64,000 nucleotides of DNA from DATATJ01 sp963789075 (GCA_963789075.1 CAWBJQ010000007.1:62001-126000), one strand, 5' to 3'; numbered from the stretch's first letter, positions 17,172 through 27,900 are shown. A program made the numbers and translations. The notes: generated by a model from the sequence alone, not told the origin.

Positions 17172-19910
17172 ATGGCCGAACCGATTAGTCTCGCGACCGA
17201 GCTGACAAATTCAGGACGTTTCGCAGACGCGCTCAATGCGATTGAGAGGGCAGTATTGCCTCAGGCGCAACGACTTTCTGCGGACGTATTGGCGGTCAGA
17301 TTGCTGGAGCGTACTGGTCGTCACGAAGCGAGTCGCGTACTTGCGGAGCGTTTACTTCGGTCCAGACATTTAACGATTGGCCAACGCTCGTCTTGCGAAC
17401 TGGCCCTTGGACAGATCGACTGGGAGAACAACGACACAGACGCTGCGGTCGCACACCTCCAACGAGCAGTGGCATTGTCAATTGACGCGCACGACCCAGA
17501 ACAGACGTCGTGGACACAGTTGTGGTTATGGTTGTTTCTGGCTGAGCAATCCGGCACGGACGCCGCGAGTTCGAACCTCGAGACATTGCGTTCGAATGCC
17601 GCTGCTCACCCTGACCCTCAGCTACTAGCGGCGATTCACCTTTTCGTTGCCATAAATGAAGGCAAACGAGGATTTCTGCGAAGCGCCGAGCGCCATAACC
17701 GCATCGGTCGTGAGCTGCTCCTAAAAGCACCGAACACATGGCTGGAGGCTATTAGCGAAAACAATGAGTTGGCATTTTCGCTGCTGCGCTCAGACTTTGA
17801 CGGCGGATTGCCGCACGCTCGTCGAGCTTTGGAGTTGGCTGATCAAAGCGGCGTCGCTGTTTTAAAACGCGCAAGTCTCGGCAATCTAGGAAACCTATAT
17901 TACTTCATGGGTCGATTTGAAGATGCTACTAATCTTCTGAATCAGGCGTGCGCTGTCATGCCGCAATACGGCCCTAACGGAGTTGGTGTTATCGACGCAC
18001 TTGCAAATATTCATCTCCTCAACGATCGGCCGATGGAATGTGAGAGCCTTCTTGATGAACTCGATGCGAGGATTGGGTCGACCAAACACCGCGAACTGTA
18101 CGTCTATCGTTACAGCCAACTGACCCGGACCAAGCTGCTCGCGTACCAAGGCAAGCTTCAAGAAGCGATATCGTCGGCAGAACACGTATTGAGCGTCGCA
18201 CGAGCAATGGGCGACAAGACCTTGAATGTTCGAGTTCGAACTTACTCTGGCCGATTTGTTCCAACGAACGGGACAGTTTTCGCGCGTTGTAAAGGTTCTT
18301 GACGGTTTGTTACTGACATTGGAAGCAGACGCTCCAGACGTCTACGCTCAGTATGAGCAGATCATCGGATGCGCGCTTGCACGAGCCAAAAACTACGAAG
18401 GCGCTCACCATCACTTCGAACGATCCAGACGCGTTTACGAAACCGTTCGCGCGGCTCCCGGCATCATCGACCTCGATCGTCAGTCGAGAGCGGCGACAGA
18501 TAGTGGCCATGGCAATAGTGGCTGCCAATTCCCTCACAGAGACGACGCGTCCGCCCGCGCGATCGACGTGCTTCACAGCGTCGCGGGTTTGATGCTACAC
18601 GCCGGCAGACCTGATTTATTGGCGTCTGAAATTGCAGAGATCTTGCGCCAAACCGGAGCGGTCGAACAGGCGGCCGCGGGTTGCCGCCGTTTGGGAGATC
18701 TCGCCGCTCCAGCCGACAGCAGTCCTGATCCAACGGCCGAAAGATTGACAACAAGTGTGGTGTGCCTCCCGGTGGGATCAACCGACGGTAACTTCTTTGA
18801 GGTTAACGTGAACCTCAAGCCCGACGTCGAGTCGGTGGCAACGATCAACGCCGTCACGCTCCTCGGCACGCATCCACGACCTCGAATGCGCGCGCGCCGA
18901 GCGCGAGGAACGCGCTCACGCTCTGGCCGATCGACGACGTCCCGCTCGACGAACGGCCAGGCGGTCGTCGCCGGCCAGATGCGCGAGCTGATGGCGTTCG
19001 CGCGCCGCATCGCGACGACCAACGTCAGCGTCCTCATCACCGGCGAAAGCGGCACGGGCAAGGAAATCCTCGCGCGCGCGATCCACGCCTTCTCGCACGC
19101 GCGCAGAAACCGTTCGTCGCCCTTCAACTGCACCGCGATGCCGCGCGGACTGCTCGAAAGCCAGCTGTTCGGCCATCGCCGCGGCTCCTTCACCGGCGCC
19201 GATCGCGACAACCCCGGCCTCATCCGCACCGCCCGCGACGGCACGCTCTTCCTCGACGAAATCGGCGAGCTCGGCCTCGACCTGCAGCCGAAGCTGCTGC
19301 GCTTTCTCGAAGTCGGGCGAAATCTCGCCCGCTCGGCGAGCCCGACACCGTTCACCGTCGACGTCCGCGTCGTCGCCGCCACGAATGCCAATCTCGAGCG
19401 ACTCGTCCGGGAGGGACGGTTCCGCGAGGATCTCTTCTACCGGCTCAACGTGATCCGCCTGCCGATTCCGCCCGCTGCGCGAGCGGCGCGACGAGATCCC
19501 CGCGCTCGTCAACTATTTCGTCGGGCGCGCCGCACAGGAGTTCGACAAGGGCCAGATCCGCCTCGCCGAAGAAACGATGGAGTACCTGCTGCTCTATCCC
19601 TGGCCCGGCAACGTGCGGCAGCTGAACAACGAGCTGCGCCGCATGATCGCGCTCGCCGAGCCGAACTCGATCATCGGCCCGGGCGATATCGCCGTCGGAT
19701 CCGCGCCATCCTGCCGATCTCCCTCGAGCGCGGACGGCCGTACATCGCCGTCCCGCTGCACGACAAGCCGGAGCCCACGCTGTGAAGATCGAACGCGAGA
19801 TGATCAAAGCCGCGCTCCACGAACACCACGGCAAAGTGGACGCCGTGGCGCACGCGCTCGGCATCTCACGCAAAGGCCTGTACCTGAAACGGCAGCGGCT
19901 CGGCCTCTGA
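17172..19910 (+). pseudogene. TPR-sigma54 (AAA+)-Fis transcriptional activator, multiple frameshifts
   Basis: Read across frames, this is one regulator of about 910 residues. Residues 1-450 are TPR-like helices. The sigma54 AAA+ domain follows, with Walker A TGESGTGKEILARA, ESQLFGHRRGSFTGAD (GAFTGA variant GSFTGA), Walker B GTLFLDEIGEL and RFREDLFYRLNVIRLPIPP. A Fis-type HTH ends the protein (VAHALGISRKGLYLKRQRL). Frame changes occur near 18222, 18880-18940, 19470, 19700 and 19785. Conservation across breaks suggests sequence error rather than decay. It should activate sigma54 promoters; TPRs may bind a protein or peptide. Composition shifts from moderate to high GC near 18.83 kb, just before the AAA+ domain. 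Confidence 0.85.
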
Positions 19911-20011
19911 CTCAGGCCGCTCGGGCGCGACAAAACAGGTCACGGTGCGGTCTGTGCACACGCTCGCTTCTTGGAGCGATAGAATGTTGACGCCGACAAC
20001 GACACGCACAC

Positions 20012-20185
20012 ATGCATGCACTCTTCGCGCAGTCGCTTGGCGAGTACGGCGCGCTCGGGTCGTTTGCGTCTGGAATCCAACAGCTCGCCTATTCGATCAG
20101 CACGTCGCTCGAGAGCGTCAATGCGACGACATGGGCGATCGTGGCGATCGCCGTGCTCGGATTCGTTTTCTGGAGGCGTCGATGA
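20012..20185 (+). CDS. Small single-pass membrane protein
   Basis: 57 residues, MHALFAQSLGEYGALGS at the start and a hydrophobic helix TWAIVAIAVLGFVFW before a terminal RRR. A short amphipathic region plus one C-terminal membrane helix resembles small membrane or pilin-like proteins (the GEYG motif recalls Flp pilins but the topology differs). No strong ribosome site. It follows the TPR-sigma54 gene by about 100 bases on the same strand. Function unknown; the coding call rests on the clean start-helix-charge pattern. Confidence 0.5.
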   Translation: MHALFAQSLGEYGALGSFASGIQQLAYSISTSLESVNATTWAIVAIAVLGFVFWRRR

Positions 20186-20286
20186 GCGCCAAGCGCGGTG
20201 ACGTCCGGCCCGAACGTCGCTGACAGAACATCGGCTGGGCGTCCCTGCGGCGACGCCGCTAAGGAAACGCGCCGGACGATGACGCG

Positions 20287-20940
20287 TCAGGCCGCGTAGC
20301 GGACAGGGATCGCGTGCTCGTCGAGACGCGGCTGCAGCAGGCGAGGAACTCTCAGCGTCTGCCACGCCGTATGACAGGTTGCCGCCAGCCACGCGCCCAC
20401 GAGAATCGCGAGAATCGGACTCCCCGTCAGCAGAACGGCGCCGATCGCGTGCGGGCACATATTGAAGGCGTTGTGCGTGAGCTGAGGGATGCGCAGAAAC
20501 GGAATCGCAATCGCGAAGATCAGACAGATGGCCCCGACGGCCTGTACCGACAACGGCATCTGCGGCAAGTGGCCCCGGAACAACTGATGCGACGCCGAGT
20601 ACGTCGCGGCAAGCCACAACGCCACGGCGATGAACGCCCACGCAGATTGGGAAGCCGCGCGCTGTCGCAGCTGTCCGGCGCGCCACGCGGTCATCTGCCT
20701 GAGCGCACCGGCCGCTGACGCCAAAGTGAACAGCACCGCTACGAACGGATGCGCGATGTCGACGAACGTCATGCTGACTTCGACCACCAGCAGGAGCACG
20801 ACGAAATCGCTGACGCATCGGAGCGCCCGGCAAATCCGGGTATTTCTCCCTCCGAAGGGTTTTTTAGCCGTCGGCGGGAGGATTCGCGGGCGGCCGCCGC
20901 AATCCACTGGCTCGCTGAGTCTCACCAATAACTCCTTCAC
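20287..20940 (-). CDS. Hypothetical multi-pass membrane protein
   Basis: Up to 217 residues with four or five hydrophobic segments, for example DFVVLLLVVEVSMTFVDIA, AWAFIAVALWLAATYSA, AVGAICLIFAIAIPFL and PILAILVGAWLAAT. No family recognised. The first 45 codons run through a nested hairpin and a CCCT-CCGA-AGGG plus T6 element (plus strand, about 20848-20867), so translation may begin later, e.g. at Met57 (20772). It lies between the small membrane ORF and the second HTH gene. Function unknown. Confidence 0.55.
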   Translation of the reverse strand: MKELLVRLSEPVDCGGRPRILPPTAKKPFGGRNTRICRALRCVSDFVVLLLVVEVSMTFVDIAHPFVAVLFTLASAAGALRQMTAWRAGQLRQRAASQSAWAFIAVALWLAATYSASHQLFRGHLPQMPLSVQAVGAICLIFAIAIPFLRIPQLTHNAFNMCPHAIGAVLLTGSPILAILVGAWLAATCHTAWQTLRVPRLLQPRLDEHAIPVRYAA

Positions 20941-21060
20941 CTGGTTCAGTTGCAGCAGAGGCGCGTTCGGGCACGCCCAGCCAGCTTCGGAGTGTGTCAG
21001 CGAAATCGATGCCGGTTCTGTGTGAAGGATTACGATTTCGGGGAGTGAACGCGGATCTCC

Positions 21061-21297
21061 TCAAAGCCGCGGCATCTCAGCGTCTGATGCGGCGTCCCGG
21101 CCTACGCGCATCGCCGACTTACCGATTCGCATTTCTCGCAGCAGCGCCTCGACCGACTCGATCAGTACTCGCTGCGATCCGCACCGCGTCCGAATCGTCC
21201 GTAGCCGCCCCTCGTGGATTCTGTAGTACACCGTCCGCCGCGACACGCCCAGTAGTTCCGCCGCCTGATGAATCAGCAGGCTCGTCGGTGCGCCCAT
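21061..21297 (-). CDS. Excisionase/MerR-like HTH protein, paralogue of 12688-13005
   Basis: 78 residues. The core SLLIHQAAELLGVSRRTVYY and GRLRTIRTRCGSQRVLIESV aligns closely with the HTH protein upstream of the S8 protease. GGAGGG four bases before the ATG at 21297 fixes the start; the upstream extension to 21354 is not needed. It faces toward the protease locus, so the two paralogues bracket 12.7-21.3 kb. A sigma54-like element precedes it too. DNA target unknown. Confidence 0.8.
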   Translation of the reverse strand: MGAPTSLLIHQAAELLGVSRRTVYYRIHEGRLRTIRTRCGSQRVLIESVEALLREMRIGKSAMRVGRDAASDAEMPRL

Positions 21298-21329
21298 CTG
21301 CCCTCCAGAATTTTCTGCGCAGCGGAGCA

Positions 21330-21344
21330 GCACGACAGACGCCA
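21330..21344 (-). promoter_or_regulatory. Sigma54-like element upstream of second HTH gene
   Basis: On the minus strand TGGCGT-N5-GTGC lies 32 bases before the HTH start. It has GG and GC at the sigma54 spacing and shares the GTGC -12 variant with the element at 12647-12661. It is weaker than the first copy (TGGCGT instead of TGGCAC) and rests partly on the parallel between the two loci. Confidence 0.35.
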
Positions 21345-21536
21345 GAATTGCCACACGAGAAACTCGTGAAAATATTTAGATATTGCTTACGGCTACGGGC
21401 GGGAAAGAGGGAACGCCGTTCTCGACGGGTAGACGCTACCCGCTACCGCAAGGCGCTACCTGCTTGATTCGATAGATCTTCCTGCTTGCGAAGAGCTCGG
21501 TCGTGTTAGACTTTGAAGACTCAAAAATCGACCGCG

Positions 21537-22895
21537 ATGTTACCCAAAACACCCTCAGCTCCCCCGCGCGGCTGGCGACTCCCCACCAGCGCGCTGAGCT
21601 TGCCCGAGGTCCACGGCTCCGTCGCCATCCCCGCCGGCGCCGGCTTCTGGCGAAAGCTCTTCGCCTTCGCCGGACCGGGCTACCTGGTCGCCGTCGGCTA
21701 CATGGACCCCGGCAACTGGGCGACCGACCTCGCCGGCGGCGCGCGCTACGGCTACACGCTGCTGAGCGTGATCATGCTGTCGAACCTGATGGCGATCCTG
21801 CTGCAGGCGCTCGCCGCCCGCCTCGGCATCGCCAGCGGCCGCGATCTCGCGCAGGCCTGCCGCGACAGCTATTCGCGCCCGACGACGATCATGCTGTGGG
21901 TGCTCTGCGAGATCGCGATTGCCGCCTGCGATCTCGCCGAGGTCATCGGCGCGGCCATCGCGCTCAATCTGCTGCTTCGGCCTGCCGCTGATCTGGGGCG
22001 TCGTGCTCACGGCGCTCGACGTCCTCGATCGTGCTCTTCCTGCAGCACCGCGGCTTCCGCTACGTCGAAGCGCTCGTCGTCGCGCTGATCGTCGCTGATC
22101 GCCAGCTGCGTTCGCCGTCGAGCTCTGGCTCGCGCGTCCCGTCGATGCCGCCGCTCGCCGCCGGCTTCATCCCGCGGCTCGACATCCTGCCGCGATCCGC
22201 CAGATGCTGTACATCGCCATCGGCATTCTCGGCGCGACCGTGATGCCGCACAATCTGTATCTGCACTCGTCGATCGTGCAGACGCGCAAGTACACGCGAC
22301 ACCGCACGAAGGCCGCGCGCGAAGCGATCCACTTCGCGTCGATCGATTCGACCGTCGCGCTGATGTTCGCGCTGTTCATCAACGCCGCGATCCTCGTCAT
22401 GGCCGCGGCCACGTTCCACGGCACGGGCCACCAGGACGTCGCCGACATCGGCGACGCCTACCAGCTGCTCTCGCCGCTGCTCGGCACGACGATGGCGAGC
22501 GCGCTGTTCGCGGTCGCCCTGCTCTGCTCGGGCCAGAACGCCACGCTCACCGGCACGCTCGCCGGGCAGATCGTCATGGAAGGCTTCATCAACCTCCGCA
22601 TCCGCCCCTGGCTGCGCCGGCTGATCACGCGCGCTCGTCGCCATCGTCCCCGCGATCATCGTCGTCGCTGCTGTACGGCGAGCGCGGCACCGGTCCGCTG
22701 ATCATCCTCAGCCAGGTGGTCCTCAGCCTGCAGCTGCCGTTCGCGGTGTTCCCGCTCGTCATGTTCACGAGCGATCCGCACAAGATGGGCGCATTCGTGA
22801 ACCCCGGCTGGCTGAAGGTGCTGGCGTGGACGGTTGCGGTTATCATCGCCATTCTGAACGGGTGGCTGCTCTATCAGACGGTCGTCGGATTCTAG
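21537..22895 (+). pseudogene. mntH: Nramp-family Mn2+/Fe2+ transporter MntH, several frameshifts
   Basis: Read across frames, a full Nramp H+-coupled divalent metal importer of about 450 residues. TM1 contains YMDPGNWATDLAGG (the DPGN metal site). TM6 contains ATVMPHNLYLHSSIV (the MPH site). CSGQNATLTGTLAGQIVMEG follows. The C-terminus ends LNGWLLYQTVVGF. Frames change near 21985, 22100, 22195, 22630 and 22675, each by a base. All transmembrane motifs are intact between breaks, so sequence error is the simpler reading. ATG 21537 begins MLPKTPSAPPRGW. A universal stress gene follows, as is common for acidobacterial Nramp loci. Confidence 0.88.
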
Positions 22896-22984
22896 ATCGC
22901 TTGCTTTGGTGTCGCGCGAAGGCTTTGAACGCGCGACGTGTGAAACGCGTGAGTCGGTGGCCGCTGGCGTCGGGCTGCAAACAC

Positions 22985-23422
22985 ATGTATCGACGCATTC
23001 TGGTCGCGGTGGAGAACTCGGCGGCCGACCGCACGATCCTCGCGCACGTCGCGCAGCTGGCGCGGATGCACCGGGCGCCGAGCTGTTGCTCGTCCACGTG
23101 GCGGACGGCTGGGCGGCGCGCCACTTCGATGAGCTGAAGCTGCGCGAGTCCGAGGAGATGAAGGGCGACCGCGCATATCTCGACCAGGTCGCCGGCGAGC
23201 TGACCGCGCAGGGCCTGACGACTGGGACGCGCCTCGCGATGGGCGATCCGGCCACCGAGCTCATCCGGGTGGCGGGCGAAGAACAGCGTCGACCTGATCG
23301 CGATGTCCACCCACGGCCACCGCTTCCTCAGCGACGTGATCCACGGGACGACGGCCGATCGGGTCCGCCATCTCGTCAAAGTCCCGGTGCTGCTGCTGCG
23401 CGCGCAGCCCGCAGGCCTATGA
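22985..23422 (+). pseudogene. Universal stress protein (UspA family), frameshifted
   Basis: Read across frames, about 145 residues. It begins MYRRILVAVENSAADRTILA, continues GAELLLVHVADGWAARHF and GTRLAMGDPATELIRVAGEE, and ends DLIAMSTHGHRFLSDVIHG and VRHLVKVPVLLLRA. The ATP-binding G-2x-G-9x-G(S/T) loop is expected in the HGHRFLSDVIHGTT region. Breaks lie near 23070 and 23285. It lies 89 bases after mntH and probably acts with it in metal-stress physiology. Confidence 0.8.
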
Positions 23423-23460
23423 CGTCACGGCCAACCCCGACTGTGGCGTCGAGACAGTGT

Positions 23461-23510
23461 AATTATTTCATAGCGCCGCCGCGACCCCCGCTTTGGACGT
23501 TGAAATAATT
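23461..23510. repeat. Inverted repeat AATTATTTCA-N30-TGAAATAATT
   Basis: Two perfect 10-base arms (23461-23470 and 23501-23510) are AT-rich islands in a GC-rich background, 40 bases after the Usp gene and about 110 bases before the RND adaptor gene. It could be a regulator operator or the base of a large hairpin terminator; the 30-base GC-rich interior shows no second stem by eye. Confidence 0.6.
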
Positions 23511-23619
23511 CTGCAGAGAGACATCAAATGACATCGCGCCGTAAATAGCGGCGCGACTCAACCCGTATCCTAGTTACTACTCTTTTCCGCGTACACTTAC
23601 GATTCGCTGGAGCCCACTG

Positions 23620-24919
23620 GTGCTGAACCGTTTTCGTTTGTTTTCGTTGCTTGCGTGCGGCACATTCGCGCTCGCCCTTGCCGCGCTGCGGCGGCACGTC
23701 GGCCGCAGCGGCGGGCGCTGGTGGACGCGGGGCACGCGGAGGGCGTGGCGGAGAGGCAGCCGGTCGTCACCGCCAAGGTGATCGCAGCGCGACGTGCCAG
23801 TCGACATCGCCGCGATCGGCAACGTCGAAGCGTACACCACGATCTCGCGTCCGCTCGCAGGTCACCGGCCAGCTTGCAGGAAATCGCGTTCCACGAAGGC
23901 GACATCGTGAAGACGGGCCAGCTGCTCTTCACGCTCGATCGCCGCCCGTTCGAAGCGGCGCTCGCCCAGGCCGAAGCCAACTTGAGCCGCGATCAGGCGC
24001 TGGAGGCGCAGGCCGAGGCGCAGCTCGGGCGCGACGCGGCCAACGCCGAATATCAGCAGGTCACGGCCGAACGTCAGAGCCAGCTCTCGCAGCGCGGCAT
24101 CCTCTCGAAGGACGCGGCGCAACAGGCGCAGTCGCAGGCCGATGCCACCGCGGCGCTCGTCAAGGCCGACAAGGCGAACATCGAAAGCACCAAGGCGGAG
24201 CTCCTCGCGCAGAAAGCGGCGGTCGACACCGCCACGCGTGCAGCTCGACTACTGCGTGATCAAGTCGCCGATCGACGGCCGCACGGGCAACCTCAGCGTG
24301 AAGGTCGGCAGCCTCATCACCGCCAATCAGCTCGAGATGATCACCATCTCCCGGATCCAGCCGGTCTACGTCACGTTCGCCGTGCCGGCGATGCATTTGT
24401 CGACGATCAAGACCCACATGACCGGCGGACAAGCTCGCCGTGACGGCGATCCCTCAGGACGCCGACGCGCAGCCGGCCGACGGGCGCGCTCTCGTTCATC
24501 GACAACGCCGTCGACATGACGACCGACACGATCAAGCTGAAGGCGACCTTCGACAACGCCGACCATCGTCTCTGGCCGGGTCAGTTCGCGCGCATCTCGC
24601 TGCGCCTCACGACGCTGCCCAACGCGATCGTCGTGCCGTCGCAGGCGGTGCAGACCGGCCAGGACGGCCAGTACGTGTTCGTCGTGAAGCAGGATTCGAC
24701 CGTAGAGCAGCGGGCCGTGGTCACCGGCCAGACGTGTCGGCGCAGGACATGGTCGTGCAGAAAGGGCTGACGCCTGGTGAAGTCGTCGTCACCGAAGGTC
24801 AACTGCGGCTCGAGCCGGGAGCGAAGGTGACGACGGACCTCAACGGCGGCGGGCGCCGCGGTGGTGAACGCGGCGGGCAGGGCCAAGGGCAGGGGCGCAC
24901 CGGCCGCACCGGCCAGTAG
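23620..24919 (+). pseudogene. RND efflux periplasmic adaptor (membrane fusion protein), frameshifted
   Basis: Read across frames, an AcrA/MdtA-type adaptor of about 430 residues. It has VRSQVTGQL-QEIAFHEGDIVKTGQLLFTLD (first lipoyl half-motif), FEAALAQAEANLSRDQA, an Ala/Gln-rich coiled coil, DYCVIKSPIDGRTGNLSVKV (second lipoyl half), and LTTLPNAIVVPSQAVQTGQDGQYVFVV. The tail is Gly/Arg/Gln-rich. Breaks near 23690-23800, 23855, 24235, 24430, 24490 and 24735. GTG 23620 follows CTGGAG. It precedes two RND pump genes in the same operon and should bridge them to an outer-membrane channel not encoded here. Confidence 0.85.
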
Positions 24920-24930
24920 CGCGTGCTGTT

Positions 24931-27900
24931 GTGAACCTCTCCGAAATTTTCATCCGGCGGCCGATCGCCACCAGCCTGCTGATGGCCGCCATCGCGCTGT
25001 TCGGAGTGGTCGCGTATCGCGCGCTGCCGGTGAGCGACCTGCCGCAGGTCGACTATCCCACGCTGAACGTCAACGCCAGCCTGCCGGGCGGCGATCCGAG
25101 CACGATGGCCTCGTCTGTGGCCAGCCCGCTCGAGCGTCAGTTCACGACGATCGCCGGCCTCGATTCGATGGTCTCCCGCAGCAGCTCGGGCGGCACGAAC
25201 ATCACGCTGCAATTCGATCTCGAATCGCGACATCGACAGCGCCACCGTCGACGTGCAGACGGCGATCTCCGCCGTGATGCCGCTGCTGCCCGCGGGCATG
25301 CCGTCGCCGCCGTCATTCCGCAAGAACAACCCCAACGATCAGCCGATCATCACGCTGAACCTCACCTCGAGCACGCTCCCGATGTCGGAGCTCGACGATT
25401 ACGCGGAGAACATGATCGCGCCGCGGATTTCGATGGTCAGCGGCGTGTCGCAGGTGCAGGTGCAGGGCGCGCAGAAATATGCCGTCCGCGTGCAGCTCGA
25501 TCCCGACAAGCTCCACTCGCAGAAGATCGGCATCAACGAAGTCGATCAGGCGGTGCAGGACTGGAACGTCAACCTGCCGACCGGACAGCTGTTCGGGCCG
25601 CACGCCACGTTCAACATCAAGGCGGCCGGCCAGTTGATGAACGCCGCGGCGTTCCGGCCCGTGATCGTCACCTATCGCCAGGGCGCACCGGTGCGCCTCG
25701 AGCAGGTCGCCAACGTCATCGACAGCGTCGAGAACGTGTTCAACGGCAACTGGTTCTATACCAAGGATGCGCAGGGCAAGGTCGACATCCAGCCGTCGAT
25801 CATGCTGCAGGTGATGCGGCAGCCGGGCACGAACACGATCGAGGTGACCGACGCCGTGCGCAAGTTGCTCCCGAGCTTCGAGTCGCAGCTTCCGCCGTCC
25901 GCTCACATGACGCCGCGCCAGGATCACTCGCGCACGATCCGCCAGGCGTTCGCCGACATTCAGGTCACCATGCTCGTCACGCTGCTGCTCGTGGTCGGCG
26001 TGATTTATCTGTTCCTTCACAACGCCTCGGCCACGCTCATTCCGGCCCTGGCGCTGCCCTTCTCGATTCTCGGCACGTTCGCCGTCATGCAGGTGCTGCA
26101 CTTCAGCCTGAACAACCTGTCGATGATGGCGCTCATCCTCTCGATCGGCTTCGTCGTGGACGATGCGATCGTGATGCTCGAGAACATCGTGCGGCACATG
26201 GAAGAGGGCGAGCCGCCGCTCGAGGCGGCGCTGCAGGGATCGAAGGAGATCGGCTTCACGATCCTCACGATGACCACGTCGCTCGCGGCGGTGTTCATCC
26301 CGATTCTGTTCATGAGCGGGATTCTCGGCCGGCTGTTCCGCGAGTTCGCCGTGACGATCACGACGGCGATTCTGATCTCCGGCGTCGTCTCGGTCACGCT
26401 GACGCCGATGCTGTGCAGCCGCTTCCTGCGCGTCGTCCACACCAAGAAGGGCTTTGCCGGTCTGATGGATCGGGCGTTCGACAAGCTGCTCGGCGGCTAC
26501 GAGTGGAGCCTCGCGATCGTGCTGCGCCACCGGCTCGCGATGATCGTCACGTTCTTCGTGGTGCTCGCGGCGACGGTGCACATGTTCCGGATCATCCCGA
26601 CCGGGTTCATCCCCGATCAGGACAACGACTCGATGTTCGTGAACCTGCAGGCGGCACAGGGCACGTCGTTCTACGACATGTCGAAGTGGACGCAGCAGGT
26701 GGCCGCGGTCGTCATCAAGAACAAGTACGTCGACTCGTTCATGGCGAGCGTCGGCGGCGGACCGGGCGGCAGCGGCGGCAGCGCGAACAACGGCCGCATC
26801 AACGTGCAGCTCGTGCCGCGCGCGGATCGCGACGCGACGGCGCAGGAAATCGCGCAGCAGCTGCGTCCGCTGCTGCTGCGGTATCCGGGGTTCCGCGGGT
26901 TCGTCGGCCTGCCGCCGTCGCTGCAGATCGGCGGCCGCATGGGCAACCAGAACTTCAGCATCATGATGCAGGCGATGAACACCGACGAGCTGTACGCCTG
27001 GGGGCCGCAGCTCGAGCAGGCGGTCACCCGCGAAGTGTCGGAAGTGCAGGACGTCTCCACCGACATGGAGATGAAAAGCCCGCGGATCGACCTCGTCATC
27101 AACCGCGACAAGGCCGCGGTGGTCGGTCTGAATGCGACGACGATTCAGAACGCGCTGTACGACGCGCTCGGGCCGAAGTGGTCGTCGACGATTTACGGCA
27201 ACACGGCGCAGTATCGCGTGCTGATCGAGCTCGATCCGAAGTACCAGGGCGCGGCGGAGTCGCTGCAGAAGGTGGCCTTCCGGACGCCGAGCGGCGCGCT
27301 CGTGCCGCTCGAGTCGGTCGTCGACTTCAAGGAAACCGTCGGCCCACAGTCGATCAATCACTCCGGCCAGCTGCCCTCCGTGTCGGTGTCGTTCGGCCTG
27401 CGGCCCGGCGTCTCGCTCGGCGCGGCGACGGAGAAAGTGAAGGCGGTGGCCGATCGCCTCCTGCCGCCGACGATCACCACCAGCTTCGAAGGCCAGGCCA
27501 AGGTCTTCCAGCAGTCGATGAGCAACCTGGGCCTCCTGCTGTTCGTCGCGATCGGCGTCGTCTACATCGTGCTCGGCGCGCTGTACGAGAGCTACGTGCA
27601 CCCGATCACGATTCTCTCCGGGCTGCCGTCGGCCGGCCTCGGCGCGCTGATCACGCTGTATCTCTTCGGCAACGAGCTGAACATCTATTCGTTCGTCGGG
27701 CTCGTGATGTTGATCGGCATCGTGAAGAAGAACGCCATCATGCAGATCGACTTCGCGCTCGAGGCAGAGCGCAATCACGGCAAGACGCCGGCCGAGGCGA
27801 TCTACGAAGGCTGCGTCATCCGCTTCCGCCCGATCATGATGACGACGATGGCGGCGCTGCTCGGGTCGGTGCCGATCGCGCTCGGCTACGGCGCGGGCGG

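Noticed and set aside
20800..20880. Nested hairpin with TCGGAG/CTCCGA outer and CCCGG/CCGGG inner stem next to a T6 run, considered as a c-di-GMP or other riboswitch
   Set aside because: Conserved GEMM bases are not found and no sensible downstream gene follows on the plus strand; kept only as a hint about the start of the membrane protein.
25313..27778. 821-codon open frame on the minus strand
   Set aside because: It is antisense to the RND pump gene; its His/Arg/Glu-rich translation is an artefact of GC-rich codon structure.
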